Below are positions 33,960 to 42,199 of a stretch of DNA of 64,000 nucleotides, piece after piece. The notes under the pieces are model-generated. The model did not search any database. It saw nothing but the letters and a program-made list of their open reading frames with translations, and was not told the DNA's origin. This DNA is from CBFHWY01 sp965659675 (GTDB lineage: Bacteria > Bacteroidota > Bacteroidia > Flavobacteriales_G > Salibacteraceae): the NCBI GenBank assembly GCA_965659675.1, contig CBFHWY010000001.1, positions 62,001 to 126,000 on the forward strand. The letters are read 5' to 3'. The position numbers and the translations under genes are program-made. Each line of letters opens with the position of its first letter. Position 1 is the first letter of the stretch.

Positions 33960-34901
33960 TCATTTCTGTGTGAAAATGCTCTTTTTTAGGTAGGATATCC
34001 AACGCTGTCCCCGAGGGCTTTTGGATATCCCGTTGGCCATAACTGTTGTGAATATGAGTACTGCACCTGTATAGAAACCAGGAGACATCAATTCTTCATC
34101 ACCAAAAAAAGCGAGGGCTAAAAAAATAGCATAAATGGGCTCCATGTTAATGCTCACACTCACCGTAAAAGGGGTAAGTGTTTTCATCACCTCTACACTA
34201 ACTACAAAAGCAAAGGCCGTGCACAGTACCCCTAGGATCAGCAGGTAGAACCAGTCGAGACTGGATGGGACCTGAAATGTCGACATTTCACCATTGATGA
34301 ATAGGTAAATACTCACCCCGATCACACCTCCCAGCATTTCATAAAGGCTGATGCGGAAAGCATTTCCTTTTTTGATGAACAAACCATTAAGGGTGCTGAA
34401 GATCGCTGCACAGAATGCAGAGATCAATGCATAGATGATCCCAAGGCTATACTCTGTTTCGAAGTTAAAGATCATTAAGAGTCCGATGATCACCAAACTT
34501 CCAAATACCACCTCCATAAAATTGATCCTCCGTTGAAACAGAAGTGGTTCAATGAAGGCAACAAAAAGAGAGGCTGAGGCCAGGCAGGTGAGAGCAACCG
34601 AGACAGTTGACACTTTAATGGCCTCAAAAAAGAGTGACCAATGAGCAGCGATGACAAAGCCTGTGAGGATATACCGAATGACCTTTGACCGCTCTTCCAG
34701 GGGGTTTCGTGAACTGAACCAAAAAAACAACAGAAGCGAAACGAAGGCGATCAACATCCGATAAAAAACAATAAAACCAGAGTCGATGAGGATCAACTTG
34801 CCCAGAATGCCAGTAAACCCCCAAATCAGAATAACAAAATGGAGCAGGAGCGAATTGCGATTCTTTTTAATTGCTTGAATCACCATTCCTGATCTTCTCA
34901 T
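33960..34901 (-). CDS. EamA/DMT-family transporter
   Basis: This 313-residue inner-membrane protein has ten hydrophobic segments in two EamA repeats, seen in 'HFVILIWGFTGILGKLILI' and 'LISAFCAAIFSTLNGLFIKKG', and the characteristic end of the second repeat 'MEPIYAIFLALAFFGDEEL'. It belongs to the drug/metabolite transporter superfamily; the substrate is not predictable. The first ATG (34901) overlaps the end of the DUF502 gene by 35 bases; the ATG at 34886 is an equally possible start. The pair is probably cotranscribed. Confidence 0.88.
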   Translation of the reverse strand: MRRSGMVIQAIKKNRNSLLLHFVILIWGFTGILGKLILIDSGFIVFYRMLIAFVSLLLFFWFSSRNPLEERSKVIRYILTGFVIAAHWSLFFEAIKVSTVSVALTCLASASLFVAFIEPLLFQRRINFMEVVFGSLVIIGLLMIFNFETEYSLGIIYALISAFCAAIFSTLNGLFIKKGNAFRISLYEMLGGVIGVSIYLFINGEMSTFQVPSSLDWFYLLILGVLCTAFAFVVSVEVMKTLTPFTVSVSINMEPIYAIFLALAFFGDEELMSPGFYTGAVLIFTTVMANGISKSPRGQRWISYLKKSIFTQK

Positions 34902-35466
34902 CTACCTGAGAAACACCGGCAGAGACAATGAACTTCATGAATTCGGCCGCATTCACGTCAAGTGCTCGAACATTCTTCGCTGGGACAATGAAGACATTTC
35001 CTGACCAGGCATATGAGTGAGGTAAATAGACGGCAACCTTTTCCTCATCAATACCCAAACTGCTCAGGTCATTCCTCGTCAGAAAACCCGGCTTTTCGAT
35101 ATCGTATTCTTCACTCAATTTCACCATAACAGGTTGATTGAAGGTCTTTTTCTTACCAACAAATGCTCCCATTAGATCGCTTACTGCATTGTAAACAGTT
35201 TTGATGAGAGGAGCTCTGTTGAGTAGCTTTTGAAAATAGTCGTAAACGGGTTGAGCGAAAATGGTGTTACCGAGCAGTCCGAGGATGGTAACTCCAGCCA
35301 GTAAGACCAGTGCGCCTATTCCAGGTATATCAAAAGGAATGATTCCATCGATGAACAAGAATAACTGAACAATGATGTAGGCGGTTACTGCAACAGGAGT
35401 GATAAACAGCAGTCCCTGAAAGAAGTAAGAAACAAGCTTCCGAAGGATATTGCGATCCTCTTTCAT
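34867..35466 (-). CDS. DUF502-family membrane protein
   Basis: This 199-residue protein has two hydrophobic segments (about residues 12-37 and 45-70), then a soluble domain. Family signatures are 'YFFQGLLFITPVAVTAYII', 'IPGIGALVLLAGVTILGLLGN', 'APLIKTVYNAVSDLMGAF' and 'VYLPHSYAWSGNVFIVPAKNV'. This matches DUF502, which is widespread in bacteria and plants (COV proteins). The biochemical role is unknown; it is likely in the inner membrane. It precedes the DMT transporter with overlap. Confidence 0.9.
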   Translation of the reverse strand: MKEDRNILRKLVSYFFQGLLFITPVAVTAYIIVQLFLFIDGIIPFDIPGIGALVLLAGVTILGLLGNTIFAQPVYDYFQKLLNRAPLIKTVYNAVSDLMGAFVGKKKTFNQPVMVKLSEEYDIEKPGFLTRNDLSSLGIDEEKVAVYLPHSYAWSGNVFIVPAKNVRALDVNAAEFMKFIVSAGVSQVDEKIRNGDSSN

Positions 35467-35513
35467 AGTAGAGTAGTTTCCGCAAACTTAGAGATAAGCC
35501 CAATGCAAAGCAC

Positions 35514-35873
35514 CTATAAAAGTTTGCTGAGTTTTGATTTTTGCTCTTTGGTGAGGCCACGTACAACCAGATCATAGGAAGCTTTGATCCACTCTTGCTT
35601 TTGTAGGTCTGAAAGTTCTGGGTGTTCTGGCTCTATGCTGATCCAGTGTTTTTTGTTCATATGATAACCGGGATGTACACTCTTGTATCGCTCTACACGT
35701 TCGAGCACATCTTCGGGTTTAGCCTTGATATTGAAACTTTCAAAGCGGTTGATATCACAAGCACTGAACATCTTTCCCATTACTTTGAAAACCAAGGTGT
35801 CTGGGCCAAACGGTGTACTTTCCTCAACTGCTTTTAGCGACAGACAATAAGAGCGGTATTCTTCAATATTCAT
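35514..35873 (-). CDS. MmcQ/YjbR-family protein
   Basis: This 119-residue protein has the family features 'EEYRSYCLSLKAVEESTPFG' at the N terminus, 'VFKVMGKMFSACD', 'VHPGYHMNKKHWISI' and 'WIKASYDLVVRGLTKEQK'. It is a small cytoplasmic CyaY-like-fold protein described as possibly DNA-binding; its actual role is unknown. ATG 35873 is preferred to the TTG at 35891, which overlaps the upstream DUF1571 stop as TTGA. It follows that gene closely, so the two are probably in one operon. Confidence 0.88.
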   Translation of the reverse strand: MNIEEYRSYCLSLKAVEESTPFGPDTLVFKVMGKMFSACDINRFESFNIKAKPEDVLERVERYKSVHPGYHMNKKHWISIEPEHPELSDLQKQEWIKASYDLVVRGLTKEQKSKLSKLL

Positions 35874-35887
35874 TTGACCATAATTTG

Positions 35888-36742
35888 TCAAAATCCGTAT
35901 TCATCATTCTCATCTGAGAAATCATCCTCTGTCAGGTTTGGACTTGGAATGATCTCTCTGAACTTGTACCGCTCATAAAGACCCTGCATATCGTAGATCT
36001 CCTCGATAAAGGGGAAATGGGTTTTGGAATCAACGAAAACTGAGATCTTTCGTGCATAGGCATTAGGAATTTTGATCACCTGACCTGCTGATACATCATC
36101 AAAATCATCCACATCTTCATTGCGCTCAACAATGAGATAATCATTTAACCATAAGCGATCAGCAATGTCGAGGATGTCTTCACCCTCTTTAACGGTGTAG
36201 GACTTGTATTCAAAATCAAATACATCGATGACCACGTGAAAACAGTTTTTGCCTTCGATCAGGGTATCGCCCTTGTATTTAAAATACTGATCGAAATCGT
36301 CGCCCACCCTTTTCATGGCATTCTCGAGCACCCTACATATGAAATGAAAACCGGCGTCATCCAGACTGTGATGATGATCTTTTCGCATGATCCAACCTTC
36401 GGGGTCAAGGGTGAGATTCATATAGGGAAAGCCATTTGGGTTGATCAATGCCTCGCCATCATAAAGTCCGTCCCCGAATAAGATCTCAACTCCAGACTCC
36501 AAACTTTTTAGGTAGATACGACGAGGGGTATACTGATATTTAAACAGAGAACTCGAGCTGATCAATTCGCCATCGATGCGTTCTTTAGTGTCGACGATAT
36601 ACTGATACTGATTGTGTTTGTCAACTGAAGTGATCATGCTTTCCAGCACGAATTTGGCCGGGTTTGACTGCTTTGGACTTCCCGAAGAAAGCAAGAGGAT
36701 CAGAAGGGTTAAAATCACAGATAGCCTAAACATCAGCTTCAT
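35888..36742 (-). CDS. DUF1571 protein with an inserted LysM domain
   Basis: This 284-residue protein has a hydrophobic leader (FRLSVILTLLILLLSSGS) and a DUF1571-like body ('EILFGDGLYDGEALINPNG', 'GEKNCFHVVID'-type strands, then 'FVDSKTHFPFIEEIYDMQGLYERY'). At residues 181-226 a LysM domain ('SYTVKEGEDILDIADRLWLN...AGQVIKIP') is inserted between two strands of the body. DUF1571 resembles outer-membrane lipoprotein LolA/LolB folds; LysM binds peptidoglycan. It would be periplasmic and cell-wall-bound. An alternative ATG lies 3 codons downstream. It is divergent from kdsB with a 52-base gap. Confidence 0.82.
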   Translation of the reverse strand: MKLMFRLSVILTLLILLLSSGSPKQSNPAKFVLESMITSVDKHNQYQYIVDTKERIDGELISSSSLFKYQYTPRRIYLKSLESGVEILFGDGLYDGEALINPNGFPYMNLTLDPEGWIMRKDHHHSLDDAGFHFICRVLENAMKRVGDDFDQYFKYKGDTLIEGKNCFHVVIDVFDFEYKSYTVKEGEDILDIADRLWLNDYLIVERNEDVDDFDDVSAGQVIKIPNAYARKISVFVDSKTHFPFIEEIYDMQGLYERYKFREIIPSPNLTEDDFSDENDEYGF

Positions 36743-36782
36743 ATCCGCCCAAAAGTACTACAATGTGCCTCATGGAAATAGC

Positions 36783-36790
36783 TACTTTTA
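36783..36790 (+). promoter_or_regulatory. Near-consensus -7 box (TACTTTTA) of kdsB
   Basis: One mismatch (final A) to TAnnTTTG, 4 bases before the kdsB ATG, within the 52-base divergent gap. Confidence 0.35.
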
Positions 36791-36794
36791 TTGC

Positions 36795-37523
36795 ATGAAA
36801 AGCCTTGCCGTTATTCCTTCTCGATATGCATCAAGCAGATTTCCTGGTAAACCATTGGCCGATATAAACGGAAAACCAATGATACAAAGGGTTTACGAGC
36901 AGGTGCTTAAAGCGAAAAAGCTCGATGAACTATGGGTAGCTACGGATGACGAACGGATTTTTGATGCTGTGGAATCCTTCGGAGGAAAAGTGCTCTACAC
37001 TTCTGAGCAATGCAGAAATGGAACTGAGCGATGTTTTGAGGCCTTGAGTAAGCTAGGAGACTTCGATCTTTTATTGAATGTGCAGGGAGATGAACCCTTT
37101 ATTCATCCAGAGGATCTCGACAAATTGATTGAGAAGTTTGAAGATCCATCGGTAGATATTGCCACATTGATGAAAAAGACCGATGCTTATTCTGATTATC
37201 AAAACCCAAATAGGGTAAAGCTCGTTCGTGCTGATTCTGGTGAAGCGAAATACTTTTCACGCAGCCCTATTCCATACTCGAAGGAGGGCGTTCCAGATGA
37301 CTGCTATTTGCATATTGGGGTTTATGCCTTTCGAACCAAAGTATTGGCTGAGCTTGTGGAACTCAATGAGCATCCGCTTGAAAAAGCTGAATCACTGGAA
37401 CAACTGCGGTGGCTTTTAGCGGGGTTTCATATTTACCCGATCGAAACGGATTACGATCCCATAGGGGTTGATCACCCTGAAGATCTGGATAAAGTAAGGG
37501 AGATCCTAAGTCACAATAATTAA
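36795..37523 (+). CDS. kdsB: 3-deoxy-manno-octulosonate cytidylyltransferase
   Basis: This 242-residue cytoplasmic enzyme activates KDO as CMP-KDO for lipopolysaccharide inner core. Motifs are 'VIPSRYASSRFPGKPLADI' at the N terminus, 'LWVATDDERI', 'RNGTERCFEAL', 'LLNVQGDEPFI' with the metal-binding Asp, 'KYFSRSPIPY', 'HIGVYAF' and 'ESLEQLRWL'. ATG 36795 is chosen because the family begins MKxxAVIPSR; the frame upstream to 36612 lies inside the divergent gene. It shows the organism makes KDO-containing LPS. Confidence 0.96.
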   Translation: MKSLAVIPSRYASSRFPGKPLADINGKPMIQRVYEQVLKAKKLDELWVATDDERIFDAVESFGGKVLYTSEQCRNGTERCFEALSKLGDFDLLLNVQGDEPFIHPEDLDKLIEKFEDPSVDIATLMKKTDAYSDYQNPNRVKLVRADSGEAKYFSRSPIPYSKEGVPDDCYLHIGVYAFRTKVLAELVELNEHPLEKAESLEQLRWLLAGFHIYPIETDYDPIGVDHPEDLDKVREILSHNN

Positions 37524-37534
37524 TCGGGATTCCT

Positions 37535-37542
37535 TACCTTCG
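37535..37542 (+). promoter_or_regulatory. Near-consensus -7 box (TACCTTCG) of the HU/SPOR gene
   Basis: One mismatch to TAnnTTTG, 5 bases before the GTG start; the gap to kdsB is only 24 bases, so it may be an internal promoter. Confidence 0.35.
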
Positions 37543-37547
37543 AACTA

Positions 37548-38633
37548 GTGAATTTAGCCCCATACATAGCAGATCTACTTTACGAAAATGACTGTGTTGT
37601 TTTGCCTGGATTTGGCGCCCTGGTTGCCAATCCTCACGAAGCACATATTCAGCAACTCACAAAGAAGATCTACCCTCCATATAAGAAGCTGAGCTTTAAT
37701 GCCAAGTTGAAGGAGAATGATGGCTTATTGGTGAAACACTGCTCAGAAAAAGAAGGCATAAGCTATGACGATGCACTTAAACTCCTGGGCGAAGAAATTA
37801 ACAACTGGCAAAAAGACCTGTACAATGGAAAGCAGGTTAAACTTGAACAGATCGGAAGCTTTTCATTAGTGGAAGGCAGGGTTCTGAGTTTCTCCCCTTC
37901 AAGGGATAAGAACTTCCTGCTTGCATCCTATGGTTTGAGTCCAATCGCGATTGAGGAACTCAGCCCGGAGCCATCATTAGCTGAAAAGGTGGAGCGCAGC
38001 ATAGCGCATAAATCAAGAACAATCCCAAAGGAAAAGATAAGATACCGTGTCCCTGCACTGATCTACGTATTCATGGCTGTTCCTCTTTTGCTTTATGTGC
38101 TCTGGTTGTCAACCCAAACAAACTTGTTTAAAGGAGAGTCTTTTGTGATTTCAGACCTGAATCCATTTACAGAAAAACTGTGTGAGACCTATAAACTCAG
38201 GCAGGAAACACCTGGTGTATTGCGCATTCCAGAGCCTGAAGAACCAATGAAAAAACTTCTTCAAATAAGCGCTGCAAATGAATACCTGGGGGTAGACTTT
38301 AAAGCGAACAAAGTATTTCCGAATGAGAAGAAGGGGATTTTTGTGAGCATGCTTAAGGCCAAGGCCGCAAAGCCTGTGACAAGTAAAGTAGCTGTCGAAC
38401 AGCCAAACCCACCATTGCGCTATCATTTAATTACGGGCTGTTTCTCAGTCAGGTCAAATGCCGAGCGTATGGTCAGAAAGATGAGACGAGAAGGATTTAA
38501 CGCTTCGATCATTGACCAAAAAGGAGGTCTTTACCGCGTAAGTGGAGCCAGTTTTGCCCAAAGAGATGAGGCAACGGCAAGGCTTGATGACATTCGTCAA
38601 TATTCAGACGGAAGTTGGTTGCTTATTAAATAG
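37548..38633 (+). CDS. HU-CCDC81 / SPOR-domain transmembrane protein
   Basis: This 361-residue protein starts at GTG. Residues 1-60 and 65-135 resemble the paired prokaryotic HU-like CCDC81 domains ('YIADLLYENDCVVLPGFGAL', 'VKLEQIGSFSLVEGRVLSF'). A single membrane segment follows at about 168-187 ('PALIYVFMAVPLLLYVLWLS'), then a linker and a SPOR domain at 292-361 ('YHLITGCFSVRSNAERMVRK', 'YRVSGASFAQRDEATARL'). Positive residues before the helix place the HU-like part in the cytoplasm and SPOR in the periplasm, where SPOR binds denuded septal glycan. A role in division or chromosome-envelope linkage is inferred. Confidence 0.88.
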   Translation: MNLAPYIADLLYENDCVVLPGFGALVANPHEAHIQQLTKKIYPPYKKLSFNAKLKENDGLLVKHCSEKEGISYDDALKLLGEEINNWQKDLYNGKQVKLEQIGSFSLVEGRVLSFSPSRDKNFLLASYGLSPIAIEELSPEPSLAEKVERSIAHKSRTIPKEKIRYRVPALIYVFMAVPLLLYVLWLSTQTNLFKGESFVISDLNPFTEKLCETYKLRQETPGVLRIPEPEEPMKKLLQISAANEYLGVDFKANKVFPNEKKGIFVSMLKAKAAKPVTSKVAVEQPNPPLRYHLITGCFSVRSNAERMVRKMRREGFNASIIDQKGGLYRVSGASFAQRDEATARLDDIRQYSDGSWLLIK

Positions 38634-38649
38634 CATTGATACCGCGCTA

Positions 38650-39510
38650 CTATAGGTAGTGCTTAAGAAAGTTGCTGTGAGCTTTCTTTCTAAGGTTTCT
38701 CAAAGCCTTCTCTCTTATCTGGCGAATCCTCTCACGAGTCAGGCCAAGATTATTGGCGATCTCTTCGAGGGTCATTGGAGTTTGGCCATTCAAACCAAAT
38801 GATAAACGAACCACATCTGCTTCTCTCTTCTTGAGAGAAACCAATACTCGCTCTATATCTCTGCACAGGGACTCTCTCATCATTTCATCAGATGGATTTT
38901 TAGAGTCGCTGTTGCTCAAAACGTGAAGCAAACTGTTCTCTTCACCATCGATCAATGGAGCATCCATTGAAACCTGTTTTTGAGAATAAGTAAAGAGGTC
39001 AGAAACACTATCAGCATTTGTTTCAAGGTATTCTGAGATCTCTTCATTTGAAGGTGCACGTTCATGTTCTTGCTCGAGCTTACTAAAGGCCTGAGCAACT
39101 TTTTGAATTGCGCTTACCTTGTTCAATGGAAGCCTAACAACCCTGGAGTTTTCGGCAATTGCCTGCATTATGCTCTGACGGATCCACCAAACAGCGTAAG
39201 AAATAAACTTAAATCCTTTGGTTTCATCAAAACGTTTTGCCGCCGTGATCAGTCCAATATTTCCTTCAGCGATGAGGTCTTCCAGTGTGAGTCCATGGCC
39301 CTGATACTGCTTTGCAACGGAGATCACAAAACGCAAGTTGGCATTAACCAACTTATTGAGGGCCAGCTGATCACCTTGCTTTATTCTTACAGCTAACTCT
39401 ACTTCTTCATCCGCCGTGATCATCCCTTCTTTGGATACATCACTGAGATATTTATCAATTGATTTGCTATCGCGGTTCGTTAACTGTTTGGTGATCTTGA
39501 GTTGTCTCAT
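38650..39510 (-). CDS. rpoD: Primary RNA polymerase sigma factor, Bacteroidota type
   Basis: This 286-residue sigma-70 protein has region 1.2 ('DKYLSDVSKEGMITADEEVE'), region 2 ('NANLRFVISVAKQYQGHGLT', 'LIAEGNIGLITAAKRFDETK', 'GFKFISYAVWWIRQSIMQAI'), region 3 and region 4 ('DVVRLSFGLNGQTPMTLEEI', 'NNLGLTRERIRQIREKALR'). It lacks region 1.1 and the non-conserved insert, which is the normal form in Bacteroidota. It recognises -33 TTTG / -7 TAnnTTTG promoters. It is convergent with the HU/SPOR gene. Confidence 0.95.
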   Translation of the reverse strand: MRQLKITKQLTNRDSKSIDKYLSDVSKEGMITADEEVELAVRIKQGDQLALNKLVNANLRFVISVAKQYQGHGLTLEDLIAEGNIGLITAAKRFDETKGFKFISYAVWWIRQSIMQAIAENSRVVRLPLNKVSAIQKVAQAFSKLEQEHERAPSNEEISEYLETNADSVSDLFTYSQKQVSMDAPLIDGEENSLLHVLSNSDSKNPSDEMMRESLCRDIERVLVSLKKREADVVRLSFGLNGQTPMTLEEIANNLGLTRERIRQIREKALRNLRKKAHSNFLKHYL

Positions 39511-39618
39511 TGACGGAAGTGTTTGTTAGGACTAGGTTGGGTTAAAACTAATTATTTTTTTAAAAGGGCGAAAAAATAAAATTGGACAAAAATTTTGTCT
39601 GGGAAAAGGCTGACCCTT

Positions 39619-40881
39619 TTAAGCCCGTTTAAGTTCCAAAAGGCTTATTTCTGGAGAGATGCCTACTCGACCTGGGAAGCCGATGTAGCCGAAGCCACGA
39701 TTAACATACAAATAGCGACCATTTTCTTCATAGAGCCCTGCCCATTTTGGGTAACGGTATTTGACCGGGCTCCATTTCCAATTGCCGATCTCCACGCCAA
39801 ACTGCATTCCGTGAGTATGTCCGGACATGGTAAGCATCACATCCTCGTGCTGCTTTACTTCTTCATCCCAGTGTGATGGATCATGTGACATCAGGATCTT
39901 AAAGTCTTTGTCATTTGAATTGCTCTTCGCTTTATTGATATCACCGTATTGAGGAAAGGGCTTCACGCCCCAATTCTCTACACCTAGCACCCTGAGCACA
40001 CTTCCATTTCTTTCAATCGCTCTGTTTTCATTCATCAAAAGATCAAAGCCCAGTTTAGAAAAGGCTTGCTTGACCCCTTCAAAGTTCTTTTCCCGTCCAC
40101 TGTCTTCAGCATATTGGCCGTAATAGCCATAGTCGTGATTGCCCAACACGCCTAATTTACCATCCCTGGCTTTTAACCTGCGAAAAATGTCTTCCCAACC
40201 TTCTGTTTCACTTGCATAGTTATTGACCAAGTCTCCTGTGAATAAGATCAGATCGGGTTCCAGCTCGTTGATCATTTTAATTCCGCGTTCAACTTCTTTG
40301 AAGTTTTTAAAGAAACTACCGAGATGGAGATCAGATACTTGAACAATGCGATAACCATCAAACTCCTTTGGAAGGTCCGAAAAGCTCAGTTTTTTGTTGA
40401 ATATCTTAAAGTTGAACCGGCCGTACAGCATTCCGTACAAAACCGATATAAAGGGTATAGCCGCTAAAATGATCCCGATCTTAGATAGGAAATCCATCCG
40501 ACTCATTTTTCTAGCCTCGCTTTGTTCAAGGTTTGGGCTAAAGCTGTCAAACAGCCGAACAAGGAGGTTCATTACATCCTCAACAAGATGAAATAGACCA
40601 AATACCAGTTTTGGTAATAAGAATAAGAGCAGAAGTCCGAAGCCAGTGTAGAAGTAAACGTAGTTTGAAGGATCAGAGAATTGTCGGTAACTGAGAAAAG
40701 AGATCAAAAGTGCTGCGAGAATTCCTCCGCTGACCACCCAGTAACCATAGTTGATCAGCTTTCTCAGCATTTCACTGCTGAGTTGAGAGCTCAACATTTT
40801 GATTCCCTTAAAGACGTAAAGGTCAACTAGAAAAAGAACCAAAATTAAAATTGAGGCGAACAAGATAGGCGAGCTTCTCAT
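39619..40881 (-). CDS. Membrane-anchored calcineurin-like metallophosphoesterase
   Basis: This 420-residue protein has four to five hydrophobic segments in the first 170 residues ('PILFASILILVLFLVDLYVF', 'GYWVVSGGILAALLISFLSY', 'YVYFYTGFGLLLLFLLPKLV', 'IGIILAAIPFISVLYG') and a C-terminal metallophosphoesterase domain. Metal-binding motifs are 'VQVSDLHLGSF', 'LILFTGDLVNN', 'GVLGNHDYGYY', 'ILMSHDPSHW' and 'MSGHTHGMQFG'. It belongs to the YkuE-like group, some of which act on lipid pyrophosphates such as UDP-diacylglucosamine; the substrate here is not known. Confidence 0.9.
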   Translation of the reverse strand: MRSSPILFASILILVLFLVDLYVFKGIKMLSSQLSSEMLRKLINYGYWVVSGGILAALLISFLSYRQFSDPSNYVYFYTGFGLLLLFLLPKLVFGLFHLVEDVMNLLVRLFDSFSPNLEQSEARKMSRMDFLSKIGIILAAIPFISVLYGMLYGRFNFKIFNKKLSFSDLPKEFDGYRIVQVSDLHLGSFFKNFKEVERGIKMINELEPDLILFTGDLVNNYASETEGWEDIFRRLKARDGKLGVLGNHDYGYYGQYAEDSGREKNFEGVKQAFSKLGFDLLMNENRAIERNGSVLRVLGVENWGVKPFPQYGDINKAKSNSNDKDFKILMSHDPSHWDEEVKQHEDVMLTMSGHTHGMQFGVEIGNWKWSPVKYRYPKWAGLYEENGRYLYVNRGFGYIGFPGRVGISPEISLLELKRA

Positions 40882-40969
40882 GGTGTTGTCTTAAGTATGG
40901 TAGCTTTGCATGCGAGTATAGTGACGTTTGTCCAACCTTAAATATTGTCACTTTGTTCAAATCTATTTA

Positions 40970-42199
40970 ATGTCAGAACAGAATATCATAAATACTGATC
41001 ATCGGCCAAAGGCAGTGCTGATCGGTTTAATCAACCAACAACAGAATGAAGAGCAGGTAAGAGAATACCTCGATGAGTTGGAGTTTCTGGCTAAAACCGC
41101 CGGAGCAGATACCATCAAGAAAGTCACCCAGCGGATGAATAATCCGGATGTAAAATTCTTCATTGGAAAAGGGAAATTGATGGAGGTTAAGAAATACATC
41201 AAAGAGAACGATATAGAGGTGGTCATTTTTGATGATGACCTGAGTCCATCTCAGATGAGGAACATTGAAAAGGAGCTGAAGGTCCAACTCTATGATCGGA
41301 GCCTGTTGATCCTTGATATTTTTCAGCAACGTGCGAGGACCTCTCAGGCCAAGACTCAGGTTGAGCTTGCACGTTATCAATATTTGCTGCCACGATTAAC
41401 GAGAATGTGGACACACCTTGAGCGTCAACGAGGAGGAACATCCACCAGAGGCGGGGCAGGTGAAAAGGAGATAGAGACAGACAGACGAATCATTCGTAAC
41501 AAGATCGCTCTTTTAAAAGAACAGCTGAAGAGCATTGATAAACAAATGGCCACTCAAAGAAAGAACCGCAAACAATTGGTTCGTGTGGCTTTGGTGGGTT
41601 ATACCAATGTTGGTAAATCTACCCTAATGAATATACTCAGTAAGTCAAAGGTGTTTGCCGAGAACAAACTTTTTGCAACCCTTGATACCACTGTGAGAAA
41701 AGTGGTGATTGGCAACCTGCCTTTCCTCTTGTCTGATACTGTGGGGTTCATCAGAAAGCTTCCCCACCAGCTCGTGGAGTCATTTAAGTCTACGCTTGAT
41801 GAGGCTAGAGAATCGGACATTCTGATCCATGTGGTAGATATTTCGCATCCGAACTTTGAGGAACATATCGACGTGGTGAGCAAAACACTCAACGAATTGG
41901 GAGCGGGCGATAAGGAGGTGATCATGGTATTTAACAAGATCGACCAATTCAAAGAGTCGGAAGAACATGACTTTGACCTCACGGGCGATCGCAGACTGGC
42001 CTATAGTCTTGCCGAGTTAAAGAGCACCTGGATGGCTAAAGCTAATACAAAAGCGATCTTTATCTCAGCTAAAGAGCAAAAGAATATGGGAGACCTAAGA
42101 AGGCTCCTTTATGATTCCGTGAAGAACATTCATCAAGAGCGTTATCCTTACAATAACTTCCTTTTCGACTATTACGAGGAGGATACTAGTGAGAAATAA
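40970..42199 (+). CDS. hflX: Ribosome-associated GTPase HflX
   Basis: This 409-residue protein has the HflX N-terminal domain ('AGADTIKKVTQRMNNPDVKF', 'FIGKGKLMEVKKYI', 'FDDDLSPSQMRNIE', 'DRSLLILDIFQQRARTSQAK', 'RLTRMWTHLERQRGGTSTRG'), a coiled linker, and a GTPase domain with G1 'VGYTNVGKSTLMN', G3 'DTVGFIRKLPHQ' and G4 'FNKID'. It binds the 50S subunit and splits stalled ribosomes. ATG 40970 is chosen over 40928; the family N terminus starts a few residues later. The end overlaps the convergent SprB-repeat gene by 14 bases. Confidence 0.95.
   Translation: MSEQNIINTDHRPKAVLIGLINQQQNEEQVREYLDELEFLAKTAGADTIKKVTQRMNNPDVKFFIGKGKLMEVKKYIKENDIEVVIFDDDLSPSQMRNIEKELKVQLYDRSLLILDIFQQRARTSQAKTQVELARYQYLLPRLTRMWTHLERQRGGTSTRGGAGEKEIETDRRIIRNKIALLKEQLKSIDKQMATQRKNRKQLVRVALVGYTNVGKSTLMNILSKSKVFAENKLFATLDTTVRKVVIGNLPFLLSDTVGFIRKLPHQLVESFKSTLDEARESDILIHVVDISHPNFEEHIDVVSKTLNELGAGDKEVIMVFNKIDQFKESEEHDFDLTGDRRLAYSLAELKSTWMAKANTKAIFISAKEQKNMGDLRRLLYDSVKNIHQERYPYNNFLFDYYEEDTSEK

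Noticed and set aside
36612..36794. N-terminal extension of the kdsB frame
   Set aside because: It lies inside the oppositely oriented DUF1571 gene; the conserved protein starts at 36795.
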